Shown: positions 44,271-52,829 of the stretch, in pieces
Position numbering within the stretch: position 1 is the first letter of the stretch
How the letters are laid out: each line of letters opens with the position of its first letter
NCBI RefSeq assembly: GCF_019334725.1
Contig: NZ_CP079818.1
Coordinates: 744,001-808,000 of the forward strand
Length of the DNA: 64,000 nt
DNA from: Neisseria perflava
GTDB taxonomy: Bacteria > Pseudomonadota > Gammaproteobacteria > Burkholderiales > Neisseriaceae
Reading direction: 5' to 3'
The notes under the pieces: model-generated
Seen by the model: the letters and a program-made list of their open reading frames with translations, nothing else
The model's database searches: none
What the model was told of the DNA's origin: nothing
Position numbers and translations under genes: made by a program

Positions 44271-45152
44271 ATGCAAACGCTTGTTACCTTTGTTTTTAAA
44301 TTTTTGGCCGCGCTGCCTTTGGCTTGGTTGCACAAATTAGGCAACTTGCTGGGCAGTTTGGGTTTCTGCGTGCTGTCGAAAGATCGCCGGCGTGTTTTCG
44401 AGAACATGAAACTTGCCGGATTGAACCCGACGGACGAGGCGGTGAAAAAAGTTTTCCGTGAAACGGCAAAAGGCGGCTTGGAATTGCCGGTGGCGTTTTT
44501 CAGACGGCCTGAGGAAATTGAAAACCTGTTTGTCAGCGTCAACGGTTGGGAACATGTTCAGACGGCCTTGAGCGCGGGTGAAGGTTTGCTGTTTATCACG
44601 CCGCACATCGGCAGCTATGATTTGGCGGGCCGCTACATCAGCCAGCAACTGCCGTTTCCTCTGACGGCGATGTACAAGCCGCCGAAAATCAAGGCATTTG
44701 ATGCGGTAATGCAGGCAGGGCGCGTGCGCGGTAAAGGCAAGACTGCACCGACCAGCATTCAGGGCGTCAAACAAATCATCAAAGCGCTGCGCGGCGGCGA
44801 AGCGACCATTGTGTTGCCGGACCATGTGCCGTCTCCAGAGGAAGGGGGCGACGGTGTGTGGGTGGACTTTTTCGGCAAACCTGCCTACACCATGACGTTG
44901 GCAGGCAAGCTGGCGCAAGTCAAAGGCGTGAAGGCTTTGTTTTTCTGCGGCGAGCGTCTGCCTGACGGCAAAGGCTTTTTCCTGCACATCGAGCCTTTGC
45001 GCGGCGAGTTGAACGGCGATAAGGAGCACGATGCGCGCGTGATCAATGAAAATACCGAGTATTGGATACGCCGTTTTCCGGAACAATATTTGTTTATGTA
45101 CAACCGCTACAAACATCCTGAAGGTGCGCCTTTCCCGCCGCCGGAAGTATAG
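44271..45152 (+). CDS. Lipid A lauroyl (late) acyltransferase, LpxL/HtrB family
   Basis: Encodes 293 residues. It adds a secondary acyl chain to lipid A at the inner membrane. An N-terminal hydrophobic helix (residues about 3-30) anchors it. The acyltransferase motif HX4D is HIGSYD near residue 115, where enterobacterial enzymes often have HX4E. The second motif, with LPDHVPSPEEGGDGVWVDFFGKPAYT (about 182-207), is typical of the family. Two DUS copies lie inside (near 44500 and 44559). Which neisserial paralogue (LpxL1 or LpxL2) it is cannot be told without comparison. Confidence 0.92.
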   Translation: MQTLVTFVFKFLAALPLAWLHKLGNLLGSLGFCVLSKDRRRVFENMKLAGLNPTDEAVKKVFRETAKGGLELPVAFFRRPEEIENLFVSVNGWEHVQTALSAGEGLLFITPHIGSYDLAGRYISQQLPFPLTAMYKPPKIKAFDAVMQAGRVRGKGKTAPTSIQGVKQIIKALRGGEATIVLPDHVPSPEEGGDGVWVDFFGKPAYTMTLAGKLAQVKGVKALFFCGERLPDGKGFFLHIEPLRGELNGDKEHDARVINENTEYWIRRFPEQYLFMYNRYKHPEGAPFPPPEV

Positions 45153-45167
45153 GCTTGCCGAATGTAA

Positions 45168-45194
45168 AAAACCTGCTTGGACTCAAGCATGTTT
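45168..45194 (-). terminator. Stem-loop after tRNA-Pro
   Basis: AAACCTGCTTG and CAAGCATGTTT form an 11-bp stem with one mismatch; a T run follows on the minus strand. Confidence 0.65.
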
Positions 45195-45200
45195 TGTATT

Positions 45201-45277
<77 letters not shown>

Positions 45278-45364
45278 AATGTGGGAAATTATAGGATAGG
45301 AGAAGCCGGTTTGTACAGGGGTCGATAAATAATTAATAATTGGCTGCCGATGGGTTTGTTTTAG

Positions 45365-45393
45365 GCCGTCTGAAGCGATGTGTTTCAGACGGC
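45365..45393. repeat. Inverted DUS pair before recC
   Basis: DUS at 45365-45374 and inverse at 45384-45393, followed by TGTGTTTTTG. Confidence 0.8.
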
Positions 45394-45476
45394 CTGTGTT
45401 TTTGTTTGCCGCTTCTGCTGAAGCATTTGTCCTAATGGCATTATAATGTGGGCAATTGTTTTTTAGATTGTCTGCT

Positions 45477-48400
45477 ATGTTTTATCTTTATCAGTCCGAC
45501 CGTTTGGAAGCGCTTGCCGAAATGTGCGCGCATATTCATCAGACCTTGTCCTTGGATTCTGTATTGGCGCAGGAAGAAGTGGTGGTGCAGAGCCAGGGGA
45601 TGCGGCGATATCTGAATGTGTTTTTTGCGCGCAAACTCGGCGTGGCGGCGAATTTGAAGTTCAGCCTGCCGGCCGGTTTGGCGTGGCAGCTGATGCGTAA
45701 ATTGGTTCCCGATGTGCCGCCGCTCAGTCCGTTTTCGCCTGAAGTCATGCGTTGGCGTTTGCTGGATTTGTTCCGCAGTGAAGCGTTTCAGACGGCCCCG
45801 GAATACGAAAACGTGCGCCTGAAGCTGGAAAGTTATTTGCACAGCTCGGCATCGGCGGATTATCAGCTTGCCGGACAAATGGCGGATATTTTCGACCAAT
45901 ATTTGGTGTACCGCCCAGATTGGATTGATGCGTGGCAGGCTGGGAAGCTGCTGGGTTTGGGCGATGATGAGGATTGGCAGGCACGGCTGTGGCGTTATTT
46001 GGACGATGGCAGCCAATCTGCGCCGCACCGCGTGGCCTTGTGGGAAAAGCTCTTGGCGCAGTTGGATAAATCGGTCTTGCCGCAAAGGTTGTTTGTATTC
46101 GGCATTTCGACAATGGCGCCGATGTATCTGCAATTGCTGCACCAAATTTCCAAGCATTGCGATGTATTTGTGTTTGCGCTCAATCCGAGCAGCCAATATT
46201 GGGGCGAGGTCATCGACGAGGCGCAGATTTTGAAAAGGGGCGATGAGGCGGATTTGTCGCAGGCAGGGCATCCGCTGTTGGCTTCTTTGGGCAAGCAGGG
46301 GCGCGATTTCTTTGATTTTCTGTCGGAAGTGGAAACCGAGCAGGATATTCAGGTTTATGAAGAGGGAAAAGACGATACCTTATTGCATTGCCTGCAAAAC
46401 GATATCCAAAACTTAATCATGCCGTCTGAACGCTTATATCAACAGGAAGAAGGCAAAGCAGGCGGGCAACAGGCTTTGGTTCAGGTTCACGATGCGGACG
46501 GCAATCCAGTGTGTGTCGAGCCGGACAAGCTGTTGAATGACGGCTCGGTCAAAATTGTTGCGGCACACAGCCCTTTGCGCGAACTGCAGGTTTTGAAAGA
46601 AGAGCTGTCGCTGGTGTTGCAAAAAAATCCCGACTGGCAGCCGCACGATATTGCCGTTTTGACGCCGAACATCGAGCCGTACAGCCCGTTTATCGAAGCC
46701 GTTTTTGGACAGGAGCAGGCAGGCAGCCAGGCTTTACCATATTCGATTTCGGATGTGAAACTCAGCCGCCGCCAGCCGTTGCTGTATGCTTTGGCGCAAA
46801 CTTTGGACTTGCTGGAAAGCCGATTTGAAGTGGACAAGGTTTTGCCTTTGCTGGAAAGCCGGTTGGTGCTGCAACGCTTCGGTTTGAGCGAGGAAGATGT
46901 GCCGCTGCTGCATGAGACTGTTGCCGGATTGAATGTGCATTGGGGTTTGGACCAAACCATGCGCGAGGGCAAAGACAACCTCTTTACTTGGCAGCAGGCG
47001 GTAGAGCGTTTGGCCTTGGGCTGGATGCTGCCCGAAGGTGGCAACGGCATGTGGCAGGGAGTGAGCGCGTGGCATAGCAATGTCAACCAGTTGGACGTGT
47101 TCAGCGGTTTTGCCGAATTTATCCGTACTTTGGCCGATATGGCGGCGCAATGGCAAGAGCCTGCCAATGTGGAAAGCTGGGTGCAGCGTTGCCGCGATTT
47201 GCTGGAGAAACTGTTTGCTCCGGATACGGACGACCAATACGCCAAGCAGCAGTTTGAGCAGTCTTTGGCGAAATGGCAGGAAGAGGCGCAGTTGGCTGAA
47301 TTTGACGGATTATTGCCGTGTAAAACCGTTATCCGCCATATCCGCCGCTTTTTGGACAGTGAAAGCCAAGCCGGATTTTTGAGCGGCGGCATCACTTTTT
47401 GCAGTATGGTGCCAATGCGCAGCCTGCCGTTTAAAATGGTTTGCCTGTTGGGTTTGAATGACGGCGATTTTCCGCGCAATACCAAAGCGGCGGTGTTCGA
47501 CCTGATTGCCAAACATCCGAAAAAAGGCGATCGCGCCCGCCGCGACGATGACCGTTATCTCTTCCTCGAAGCCTTAATCAGCGCGCGAGAAATGCTGTAT
47601 TTGTCTTACATCGGCCACGATATACGCAATGATGCCGAGTTTGCGCCGTCTTCGTTAATCAGCGAGCTGCTGGATACCATTGCCGCCATGACAGGGAAAA
47701 GCGGGCGCGAGTTGTCGGAGAAATGGGTGAAACATCATCCGTTGCAGGCGTTTTCACGCCGTTATTTCCAAAAGGACGCGCTTTCAGACGGCCTCTTCAG
47801 TACGCGCCAAGATTACGCCGATGCGTTGAACCAACCGCCAGCGGAAGCGCAGCCGTTTTTCATTGAGGCTTTAAGTCAGGAAGAGCCGGGCAAAACCATT
47901 CAGCAGGGCGAGCTCATCAGTTTTTGGCGCAACCCTGTCAAAGTTTGGCTGAAGAAAAATTTAAGCTGGGAACAGCCGTATCTGGACGGCGCATGGGAGT
48001 CTGCCGAACCGTTTGAGCCGCAACATGAAGGCCGGATTGCCGATGCCTATTTAGATGCACGGCGCAAAGGGGAAGATTTTGAAGATACGGCCATTCAGCT
48101 GAATGCCGAAAGCCTGATGCCGGTAGGCGAGTTGGGCGGTTTGTGGCAGAAGCAGTATCAGATATCTGCGAAAAACGTGGATGCCGAGCTGATACGCAGC
48201 AATAAAAGGCCGTCTGAACCTTATGAAGAATCCTTTGACGACTTGGTTTTACAAGGCACCATCGGCAATCTTTATGAGTGCGGCCGCATTGTGTTCCTAA
48301 ATCAAAAAGACAATGCACCCAACCGCATTGCCCGTTTATTGGAGCATTTGATTTTTTGCGCCGTCGCCCCTAAATCCGTTGCAAACCGACAAACCTATAT

Positions 48401-48776
48401 TGTTAGCTTGGGAGAGACCGAAACCTATGCCGCCATCGAGCAACAAACAGCAAAAGAACTTTTGAAAGAATGGTTGGTATATTTCCGAATCGGACAAAAT
48501 ACCCCCTTGCCATTTTTTGCCAAAACCAGTCTTGCCGCTGCGGAGGAGTACAACAAGAAAGAGGATTGGGATACTGCCTTGAGAAAAGCCCATGAGGTTT
48601 TTAACGGCAACAAAATGAGCAAAGGGCAGAAAGAATATACCGAAGTGAAGCTGGTGTTTGGCCATTCGGACGAATCGCCGCTTGATGAGCCGCTATTTGA
48701 AAACCTCATCGTCAATCTGCTTGTGCCGCTTTTGACCGGCGTGGCAGGGAAAACCGATACAACAGAACAGGAGTAA
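45477..48776 (+). CDS. recC: Exodeoxyribonuclease V gamma chain (RecC)
   Basis: Encodes 1099 residues from the ATG at 45477, which gives MFYLYQSDRLEALAEM, matching the E. coli RecC start; a TTG 21 bases earlier is less likely. RecC is the Chi-recognition and scaffold subunit of the RecBCD helicase-nuclease that repairs double-strand breaks. Conserved blocks include VVVQSQGMRRYL, DQYLVYRPDW, MVPMRSLPFKMVCLLGLNDGDFPR and KGDRARRDDDRYLFLEALISAREMLYLSYIG. DUS copies lie inside near 45787, 46421, 47784 and 48209. recB and recD are not in this window, which is normal for Neisseria. The next gene starts three bases after the stop. Confidence 0.97.
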   Translation: MFYLYQSDRLEALAEMCAHIHQTLSLDSVLAQEEVVVQSQGMRRYLNVFFARKLGVAANLKFSLPAGLAWQLMRKLVPDVPPLSPFSPEVMRWRLLDLFRSEAFQTAPEYENVRLKLESYLHSSASADYQLAGQMADIFDQYLVYRPDWIDAWQAGKLLGLGDDEDWQARLWRYLDDGSQSAPHRVALWEKLLAQLDKSVLPQRLFVFGISTMAPMYLQLLHQISKHCDVFVFALNPSSQYWGEVIDEAQILKRGDEADLSQAGHPLLASLGKQGRDFFDFLSEVETEQDIQVYEEGKDDTLLHCLQNDIQNLIMPSERLYQQEEGKAGGQQALVQVHDADGNPVCVEPDKLLNDGSVKIVAAHSPLRELQVLKEELSLVLQKNPDWQPHDIAVLTPNIEPYSPFIEAVFGQEQAGSQALPYSISDVKLSRRQPLLYALAQTLDLLESRFEVDKVLPLLESRLVLQRFGLSEEDVPLLHETVAGLNVHWGLDQTMREGKDNLFTWQQAVERLALGWMLPEGGNGMWQGVSAWHSNVNQLDVFSGFAEFIRTLADMAAQWQEPANVESWVQRCRDLLEKLFAPDTDDQYAKQQFEQSLAKWQEEAQLAEFDGLLPCKTVIRHIRRFLDSESQAGFLSGGITFCSMVPMRSLPFKMVCLLGLNDGDFPRNTKAAVFDLIAKHPKKGDRARRDDDRYLFLEALISAREMLYLSYIGHDIRNDAEFAPSSLISELLDTIAAMTGKSGRELSEKWVKHHPLQAFSRRYFQKDALSDGLFSTRQDYADALNQPPAEAQPFFIEALSQEEPGKTIQQGELISFWRNPVKVWLKKNLSWEQPYLDGAWESAEPFEPQHEGRIADAYLDARRKGEDFEDTAIQLNAESLMPVGELGGLWQKQYQISAKNVDAELIRSNKRPSEPYEESFDDLVLQGTIGNLYECGRIVFLNQKDNAPNRIARLLEHLIFCAVAPKSVANRQTYIVSLGETETYAAIEQQTAKELLKEWLVYFRIGQNTPLPFFAKTSLAAAEEYNKKEDWDTALRKAHEVFNGNKMSKGQKEYTEVKLVFGHSDESPLDEPLFENLIVNLLVPLLTGVAGKTDTTEQE

Positions 48777-48779
48777 AGC

Positions 48780-49286
48780 ATGGCCACTTATACAGAATAT
48801 TTGGATTTTGATACCGAAGAAGACAAATTGAAACAACAGCAGCTCTATCAGGCGACCGAGCTGTCGGCGCAAACGGCAGCGGCGGTCAAAAAGATCAGCC
48901 GTCCGCAACACTGGCTGCTTGCCGCTGCGCCATATTGTCCAGATTGCCGCGTGTTTGTGCCGTTTATTCAAAAAATGGCGGAGTTGAACCCCCGTATCCG
49001 CATCAACTATATTGCCCGCAGCGATTTCGACGACAGCAGCCGTTTCGATAATCCGTGCCAACAGGAAATCGTCCGCGCCAATCAAAAAATTCCAGCGCTG
49101 TTTTTGATGGGGCATGAAGAGGAAGGGCCTGTGTTTAACGAGTTTCCGCAAGTGGTGTTAAACCAAATTGCGGCAAATGAAACCCGTCGCACGGAATTGC
49201 GCGATGCGTACCGTGCCGGCGAATTTAATGCCGATATTGAGGCGCAGATTGTAGCGGCGTTGGCATGGGCAGAGCAGCGTTGTTGA
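48780..49286 (+). CDS. Thioredoxin-family protein with CPDC site
   Basis: Encodes 168 residues. PQHWLLAAAPYCPDCRVFVPFIQKMAEL places a thioredoxin-like CXXC at Cys53/Cys56, and KIPALFLM supplies the cis-Pro. There is no signal peptide, so it is cytoplasmic. Some relatives are annotated as thioredoxin family without known substrate. The ATG is three bases after the recC stop, so translation is coupled, which suggests regular co-expression with recC. I do not know a functional link. Confidence 0.85.
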   Translation: MATYTEYLDFDTEEDKLKQQQLYQATELSAQTAAAVKKISRPQHWLLAAAPYCPDCRVFVPFIQKMAELNPRIRINYIARSDFDDSSRFDNPCQQEIVRANQKIPALFLMGHEEEGPVFNEFPQVVLNQIAANETRRTELRDAYRAGEFNADIEAQIVAALAWAEQRC

Positions 49287-49349
49287 GCAAATATTGCCGG
49301 TGTGTGCGCCTATGTTTTGAGCTGTTTTGATATTTTGCTTTGTAATAAA

Positions 49350-49381
49350 AAGGCCGTCTGAAAAGATTTCAGACGGCCTTC
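49350..49381. terminator. DUS-pair bidirectional terminator between the thioredoxin gene and lapB
   Basis: DUS at 49353-49362 and inverse at 49368-49377, with A run before and T-rich sequence after. It serves convergent genes. Confidence 0.85.
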
Positions 49382-49400
49382 TTTGATGCTTAACGCTTTA

Positions 49401-50570
49401 TCAAATCTCGATTTTATTCGGCGTAAAGGTTTGCCATTTGTTGCAGGCTGGGCAGTGCCAGAAGAAGACTTGGGATTTGAAGTGGCAGTTGCGGCAGCGG
49501 TACATGACACTTTTTTGCAGCTGGCGGCCGATAATGGAACGAATCATATCGGTATCGGCTTTCCACTCCGGATTCATATTGCTGAGTTTCAAACCAAGCA
49601 GGCGGTACACGCCGTTGAGGTCGGGTTTTTGGCGGACGAGTTCGACAGCGATTTGCGCCGCTTCGGTTTCGCCCTTAAGCAACAGAGCTTTCTCGTAGAT
49701 GACGTTGATCAGGTCAAGCTCGGGGAAGGTTTGCATATAGCCGATAAGGCGGTTGAGGCCTTCTTCCTGTTTGCCTTGCGCGGCATAGGCTTCATAGAGT
49801 TTCTCGCCGACCATGCTCAGATAGGCGTGGTTTTGCTGCTCGATGGCGGAATACGCTTCTACTGCGGCAGGGAAGTTGCCCTGACGGTATTCGATGTCGC
49901 CGAGAATGATGTTGGCGCGCGTACATTTCTTGTTGGCTTCGAGTGCTTTGCCGATGTTGTAGCGGGCGGCGTCGAAGTTGGATTTGAACAGCGCGGCTTG
50001 GGCGATTTCGCAATAGAACTGGGCGATTTCAAACTGGTAGGTCTGTTCGTCATGGCTCAAGAGCTGCGCCATTTCGATGGCTTTTTCCCAGTCGCGGTCT
50101 TGTTGGTAGATGCTCAAAAGGTGTTGGCGGGCTTCGCGTGCCATATCGCCTTCCTGCAAGCCGAGGAAGATTTGTTCGGCACGGTCAACCAAGCCTGCGC
50201 TTTGGTAGTTTTGCGCCAATTCAAAAAGCACGCGTGCGCGTTTTTCGTTGACTGTGTCGGGCGAATCGAGCAGGGCGCGGTGCATATTGATGGCTTTGTC
50301 GTTTTCGCCGCGTTGGCGGTAGAGCTTGCCTAGGGTCAGGTTTAAGTCGTATGACTGCGGCTGCTGGTCGATTACTTCCGCCAATTCTCGCGCGGCACGG
50401 CCGCTGTTGCGGTCAACAAGGGCATCAAGGCTTTTGTAAAACCCTGCCGGTATGCTTTTGGCCTGTTTCAGGACGGTCTTCATATCGACGCGCGCGGCAA
50501 ACCAGCCCATAGCGAAGAAAACGGGGAGGAGGACGATGGGCAGTAAGATGACCCACAATTCGTTGTCCAT
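49401..50570 (-). CDS. lapB: Lipopolysaccharide assembly protein LapB (YciM)
   Basis: Encodes 389 residues, the usual length. An N-terminal membrane helix (about 5-22) is followed by about nine TPR-like repeats. A C-terminal rubredoxin-like zinc site reads CRNC...CPAC (about residues 359-376). LapB regulates LpxC turnover through FtsH and so sets the LPS to phospholipid ratio. lapA follows the same order as in E. coli, 25 bp upstream on this strand. Confidence 0.96.
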   Translation of the reverse strand: MDNELWVILLPIVLLPVFFAMGWFAARVDMKTVLKQAKSIPAGFYKSLDALVDRNSGRAARELAEVIDQQPQSYDLNLTLGKLYRQRGENDKAINMHRALLDSPDTVNEKRARVLFELAQNYQSAGLVDRAEQIFLGLQEGDMAREARQHLLSIYQQDRDWEKAIEMAQLLSHDEQTYQFEIAQFYCEIAQAALFKSNFDAARYNIGKALEANKKCTRANIILGDIEYRQGNFPAAVEAYSAIEQQNHAYLSMVGEKLYEAYAAQGKQEEGLNRLIGYMQTFPELDLINVIYEKALLLKGETEAAQIAVELVRQKPDLNGVYRLLGLKLSNMNPEWKADTDMIRSIIGRQLQKSVMYRCRNCHFKSQVFFWHCPACNKWQTFTPNKIEI

Positions 50571-50595
50571 GGTATTCCTTTATTGATTGGTGGCG

Positions 50596-50919
50596 TTACG
50601 CTTTGGGAGTGGTTTCGGAAGTCGTTGCCGGTGTTTCGGTTTTGACCGGGGTCAGGTCTTTTTCGGAAAGGTGGGCGTATTTTTTCACTTCGGCACGCAG
50701 GCGGTTGTTTTCGCTGCGCAGGGTCAGCAGACGGCCGAAGAGGGCAAACATACCGAACACGATGCCGATAATAAAGGCGCCGAAAAGCACGACAATCAGC
50801 GGCAGATTGACGTTTTGGCCGGGCAGGTAGAAGAAGGATACGGTGTGGGTATTGGTGATGGCCAGCAGGAGGAAAACAAGAAGAATCAGGATTTTGATGA
50901 TGGTAGAGATGAGTTTCAT
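50596..50919 (-). CDS. lapA: Lipopolysaccharide assembly protein LapA (DUF1049)
   Basis: Encodes 107 residues. Two membrane helices (about 4-22 and 42-66, VLFGAFIIGIVFGMFALFGRLL) are followed by a short coiled segment (ENNRLRAEVKKYAHLSE) and a Thr/Pro-rich tail. LapA is the membrane partner of LapB. The stretch 50920-51132 carries two DUS copies (near 50951 and 51013) and the divergent promoters for lapA and ilvE. Confidence 0.93.
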   Translation of the reverse strand: MKLISTIIKILILLVFLLLAITNTHTVSFFYLPGQNVNLPLIVVLFGAFIIGIVFGMFALFGRLLTLRSENNRLRAEVKKYAHLSEKDLTPVKTETPATTSETTPKA

Positions 50920-51132
50920 GGGTTACTCCGGGTTGGCTGCGGTTGGGGCAGGCCGTCTGAAAAATGGTATCAGTTTAAACGATTTGCCGGATTTCGGATA
51001 GGACGGCATGTTTCAGACGGCAGGGGGACGGAATCTTTAATGCTGACGGGTACTTGTCAAACCCATATTGAAAGGCGTATTGTTCAGTCTTTAATTATTA
51101 TCTTACAAATCAGAATAAGAAAGGCAATCATC

Positions 51133-52131
51133 ATGAGCAGACCAGTTCCAGCCGTATTCGGCAGCGTTTTTCACGCTGAAATGCCCGTTATCGCTTATCG
51201 TGAAGGTAAATGGCAGCCGGTAGAGTGGCAATCTTCCACAGACCTGACAATCGCCCCAGGCGCGCATGCTTTGCATTACGGCAGCGAATGTTTTGAGGGC
51301 TTGAAGGCATTCCGTCAGGCAAACGGCAAAATCGTGATGTTCCGCCCGACCGCCAACATCGCGCGTATGCAGCAAAGTGCGGATATTCTGCACCTGCCGC
51401 GCCCTGAGACTGAGGCTTATTTGGATGCTTTGATTGAATTGGTCAAACGCTCTGCCGAAGAAATTCCTGATGCGCCAGCCGCGTTGTACCTGCGTCCGAC
51501 TTTGATCGGTACCGATCCTGTGATTGGTAAAGCCGGATCTCCTTCCGAAACAGCCTTGCTGTACATTTTGGCTTCTCCTGTCGGCGACTATTTCAAAGCC
51601 GGTTCGCCCGTTAAAATCTTGGTGGAAACCGAACACATCCGTTGCGCCCCTCATATGGGCCGCGTGAAATGCGGCGGCAACTATGCTTCAGCCATGCCTT
51701 GGGTGTTGAAAGCCAAAGCTGAATATGGTGCAAACCAAGTGTTGTTCTGCCCGAATGGCGACGTTCAGGAAACCGGCGCGTCTAACTTTATCCTGATTAA
51801 CGGCGATGAAATCATTACCAAACCGTTGACAGACGAATTCCTGCACGGCGTTACCCGTGATTCCGTGCTGACTGTTGCCAAAGATTTGGGCTACACCGTT
51901 ACCGAACGCAACTTTACCGTTGATGAGCTGAAAGCAGCTGTGGAAAATGGCGCAGAGGCGATTCTGACCGGTACGGCTGCGGTTATTTCTCCGGTAACTT
52001 CTTTCGTGATTGATGGCGAAGAAATCGAAGTGAAGAGCCAAGAGCGCGGTTATGCAATCCGTAAGGCGATTACCGACATCCAATACGGTTTGGCAGAAGA
52101 CAAACATGGCTGGTTGGTCGAAGTTTGTTAA
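51133..52131 (+). CDS. ilvE: Branched-chain amino acid aminotransferase
   Basis: Encodes 332 residues from the ATG at 51133, preceded by AAAGG; a longer open frame back to 50587 runs antisense to lapA and is not real. It transaminates the keto acids of valine, leucine and isoleucine. The class IV PLP fold shows HALHYGSECFEGLKAFR near residue 40, the PLP Lys179 in RVKCGGNYA, and QETGASNFILING near residue 208. It lies about 32 kb from ilvI/H/C, so the pathway genes are dispersed. Confidence 0.97.
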   Translation: MSRPVPAVFGSVFHAEMPVIAYREGKWQPVEWQSSTDLTIAPGAHALHYGSECFEGLKAFRQANGKIVMFRPTANIARMQQSADILHLPRPETEAYLDALIELVKRSAEEIPDAPAALYLRPTLIGTDPVIGKAGSPSETALLYILASPVGDYFKAGSPVKILVETEHIRCAPHMGRVKCGGNYASAMPWVLKAKAEYGANQVLFCPNGDVQETGASNFILINGDEIITKPLTDEFLHGVTRDSVLTVAKDLGYTVTERNFTVDELKAAVENGAEAILTGTAAVISPVTSFVIDGEEIEVKSQERGYAIRKAITDIQYGLAEDKHGWLVEVC

Positions 52132-52150
52132 ATAGAACGCATTCAATAAA

Positions 52151-52188
52151 AAAGGCCGTCTGAAATATTTTTTCAGACGGCCTTTTTT
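52151..52188 (+). terminator. DUS-pair terminator of ilvE
   Basis: DUS at 52155-52164 and inverse at 52172-52181, then TTTTTT. Confidence 0.92.
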
Positions 52189-52189
52189 A

Positions 52190-52829
52190 TTGGATTTTAG
52201 AGAGGGAAGACAAATAATAAAATGCTAAATTTTACAAACAAACGGTAGCATTTTAAGATAATCGGTATATAATGCGCAATTATGTTGTAAAAATACACAT
52301 TGAAAATATCGAATTTTATTGATTTTTCGATGAAGTTAAAAACATTTATAGATATTTATTTTGTATATTTTGTAAATTTAGTTAAATGGGGAATGCTAAA
52401 AACATATTGTGTTAGAATTCCCCTCCTTTTTGGCTTCGCGGGATTAACTCTGTCCGCCAAAAAAGAAAAACAATGCAAGATAAAACCATTTTTATTTTGC
52501 TATAAAAATCAAAAATAACTTAACTTTGGATGAACTAATCAATTAAAAAGGGACTCTGATACATTTTCCGTCAAAAATAACCGGACACATGGTGCGCGGA
52601 CAGATTGCCTATAAAAGTCATCCAAGGGTTCTGTCCAAGCACCATTACCGTTTTCAATCAGAAAATCGGCAGAAGGGGAAACGCTGCCGAGTTTCTCAAA
52701 GTGGCCAGCTTTATACAGGCAATTGCTGTTACGACAGAATCCGTCTTACCTCTTTATTCATCGAACTTTTTTGTTGCACGCTTGTGCGGTGGGAAAGGAC
52801 GATATTTGATACAAGGAAATACGCTGATT
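52190..52829 (+). promoter_or_regulatory. AT-rich leader region before the beta-helix gene
   Basis: About 640 bp without a convincing gene. A perfect TATAAT lies at 52268-52273, with no good -35. GGGGAATGCTAA (52388-52399) and TTAGAATTCCCC (52412-52423) form a 12-bp stem with one mismatch, followed by TCCTTTTT, like a terminator or attenuator. From about 52560 GC content rises. The frame of the downstream protein stays open back to a TTG at 52605 without a ribosome site, and a second open frame (ATG 52589, 83 codons) has no recognisable product. Confidence 0.4.

Noticed and set aside
50587..51132. Long in-frame N-terminal extension of ilvE
   Set aside because: It runs antisense to lapA, and IlvE homologues start at the methionine encoded at 51133.
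52388..52423. Inverted repeat as an insertion sequence terminus
   Set aside because: The arms face each other over 12 bp with no transposase or target duplication; a hairpin is the simpler reading.
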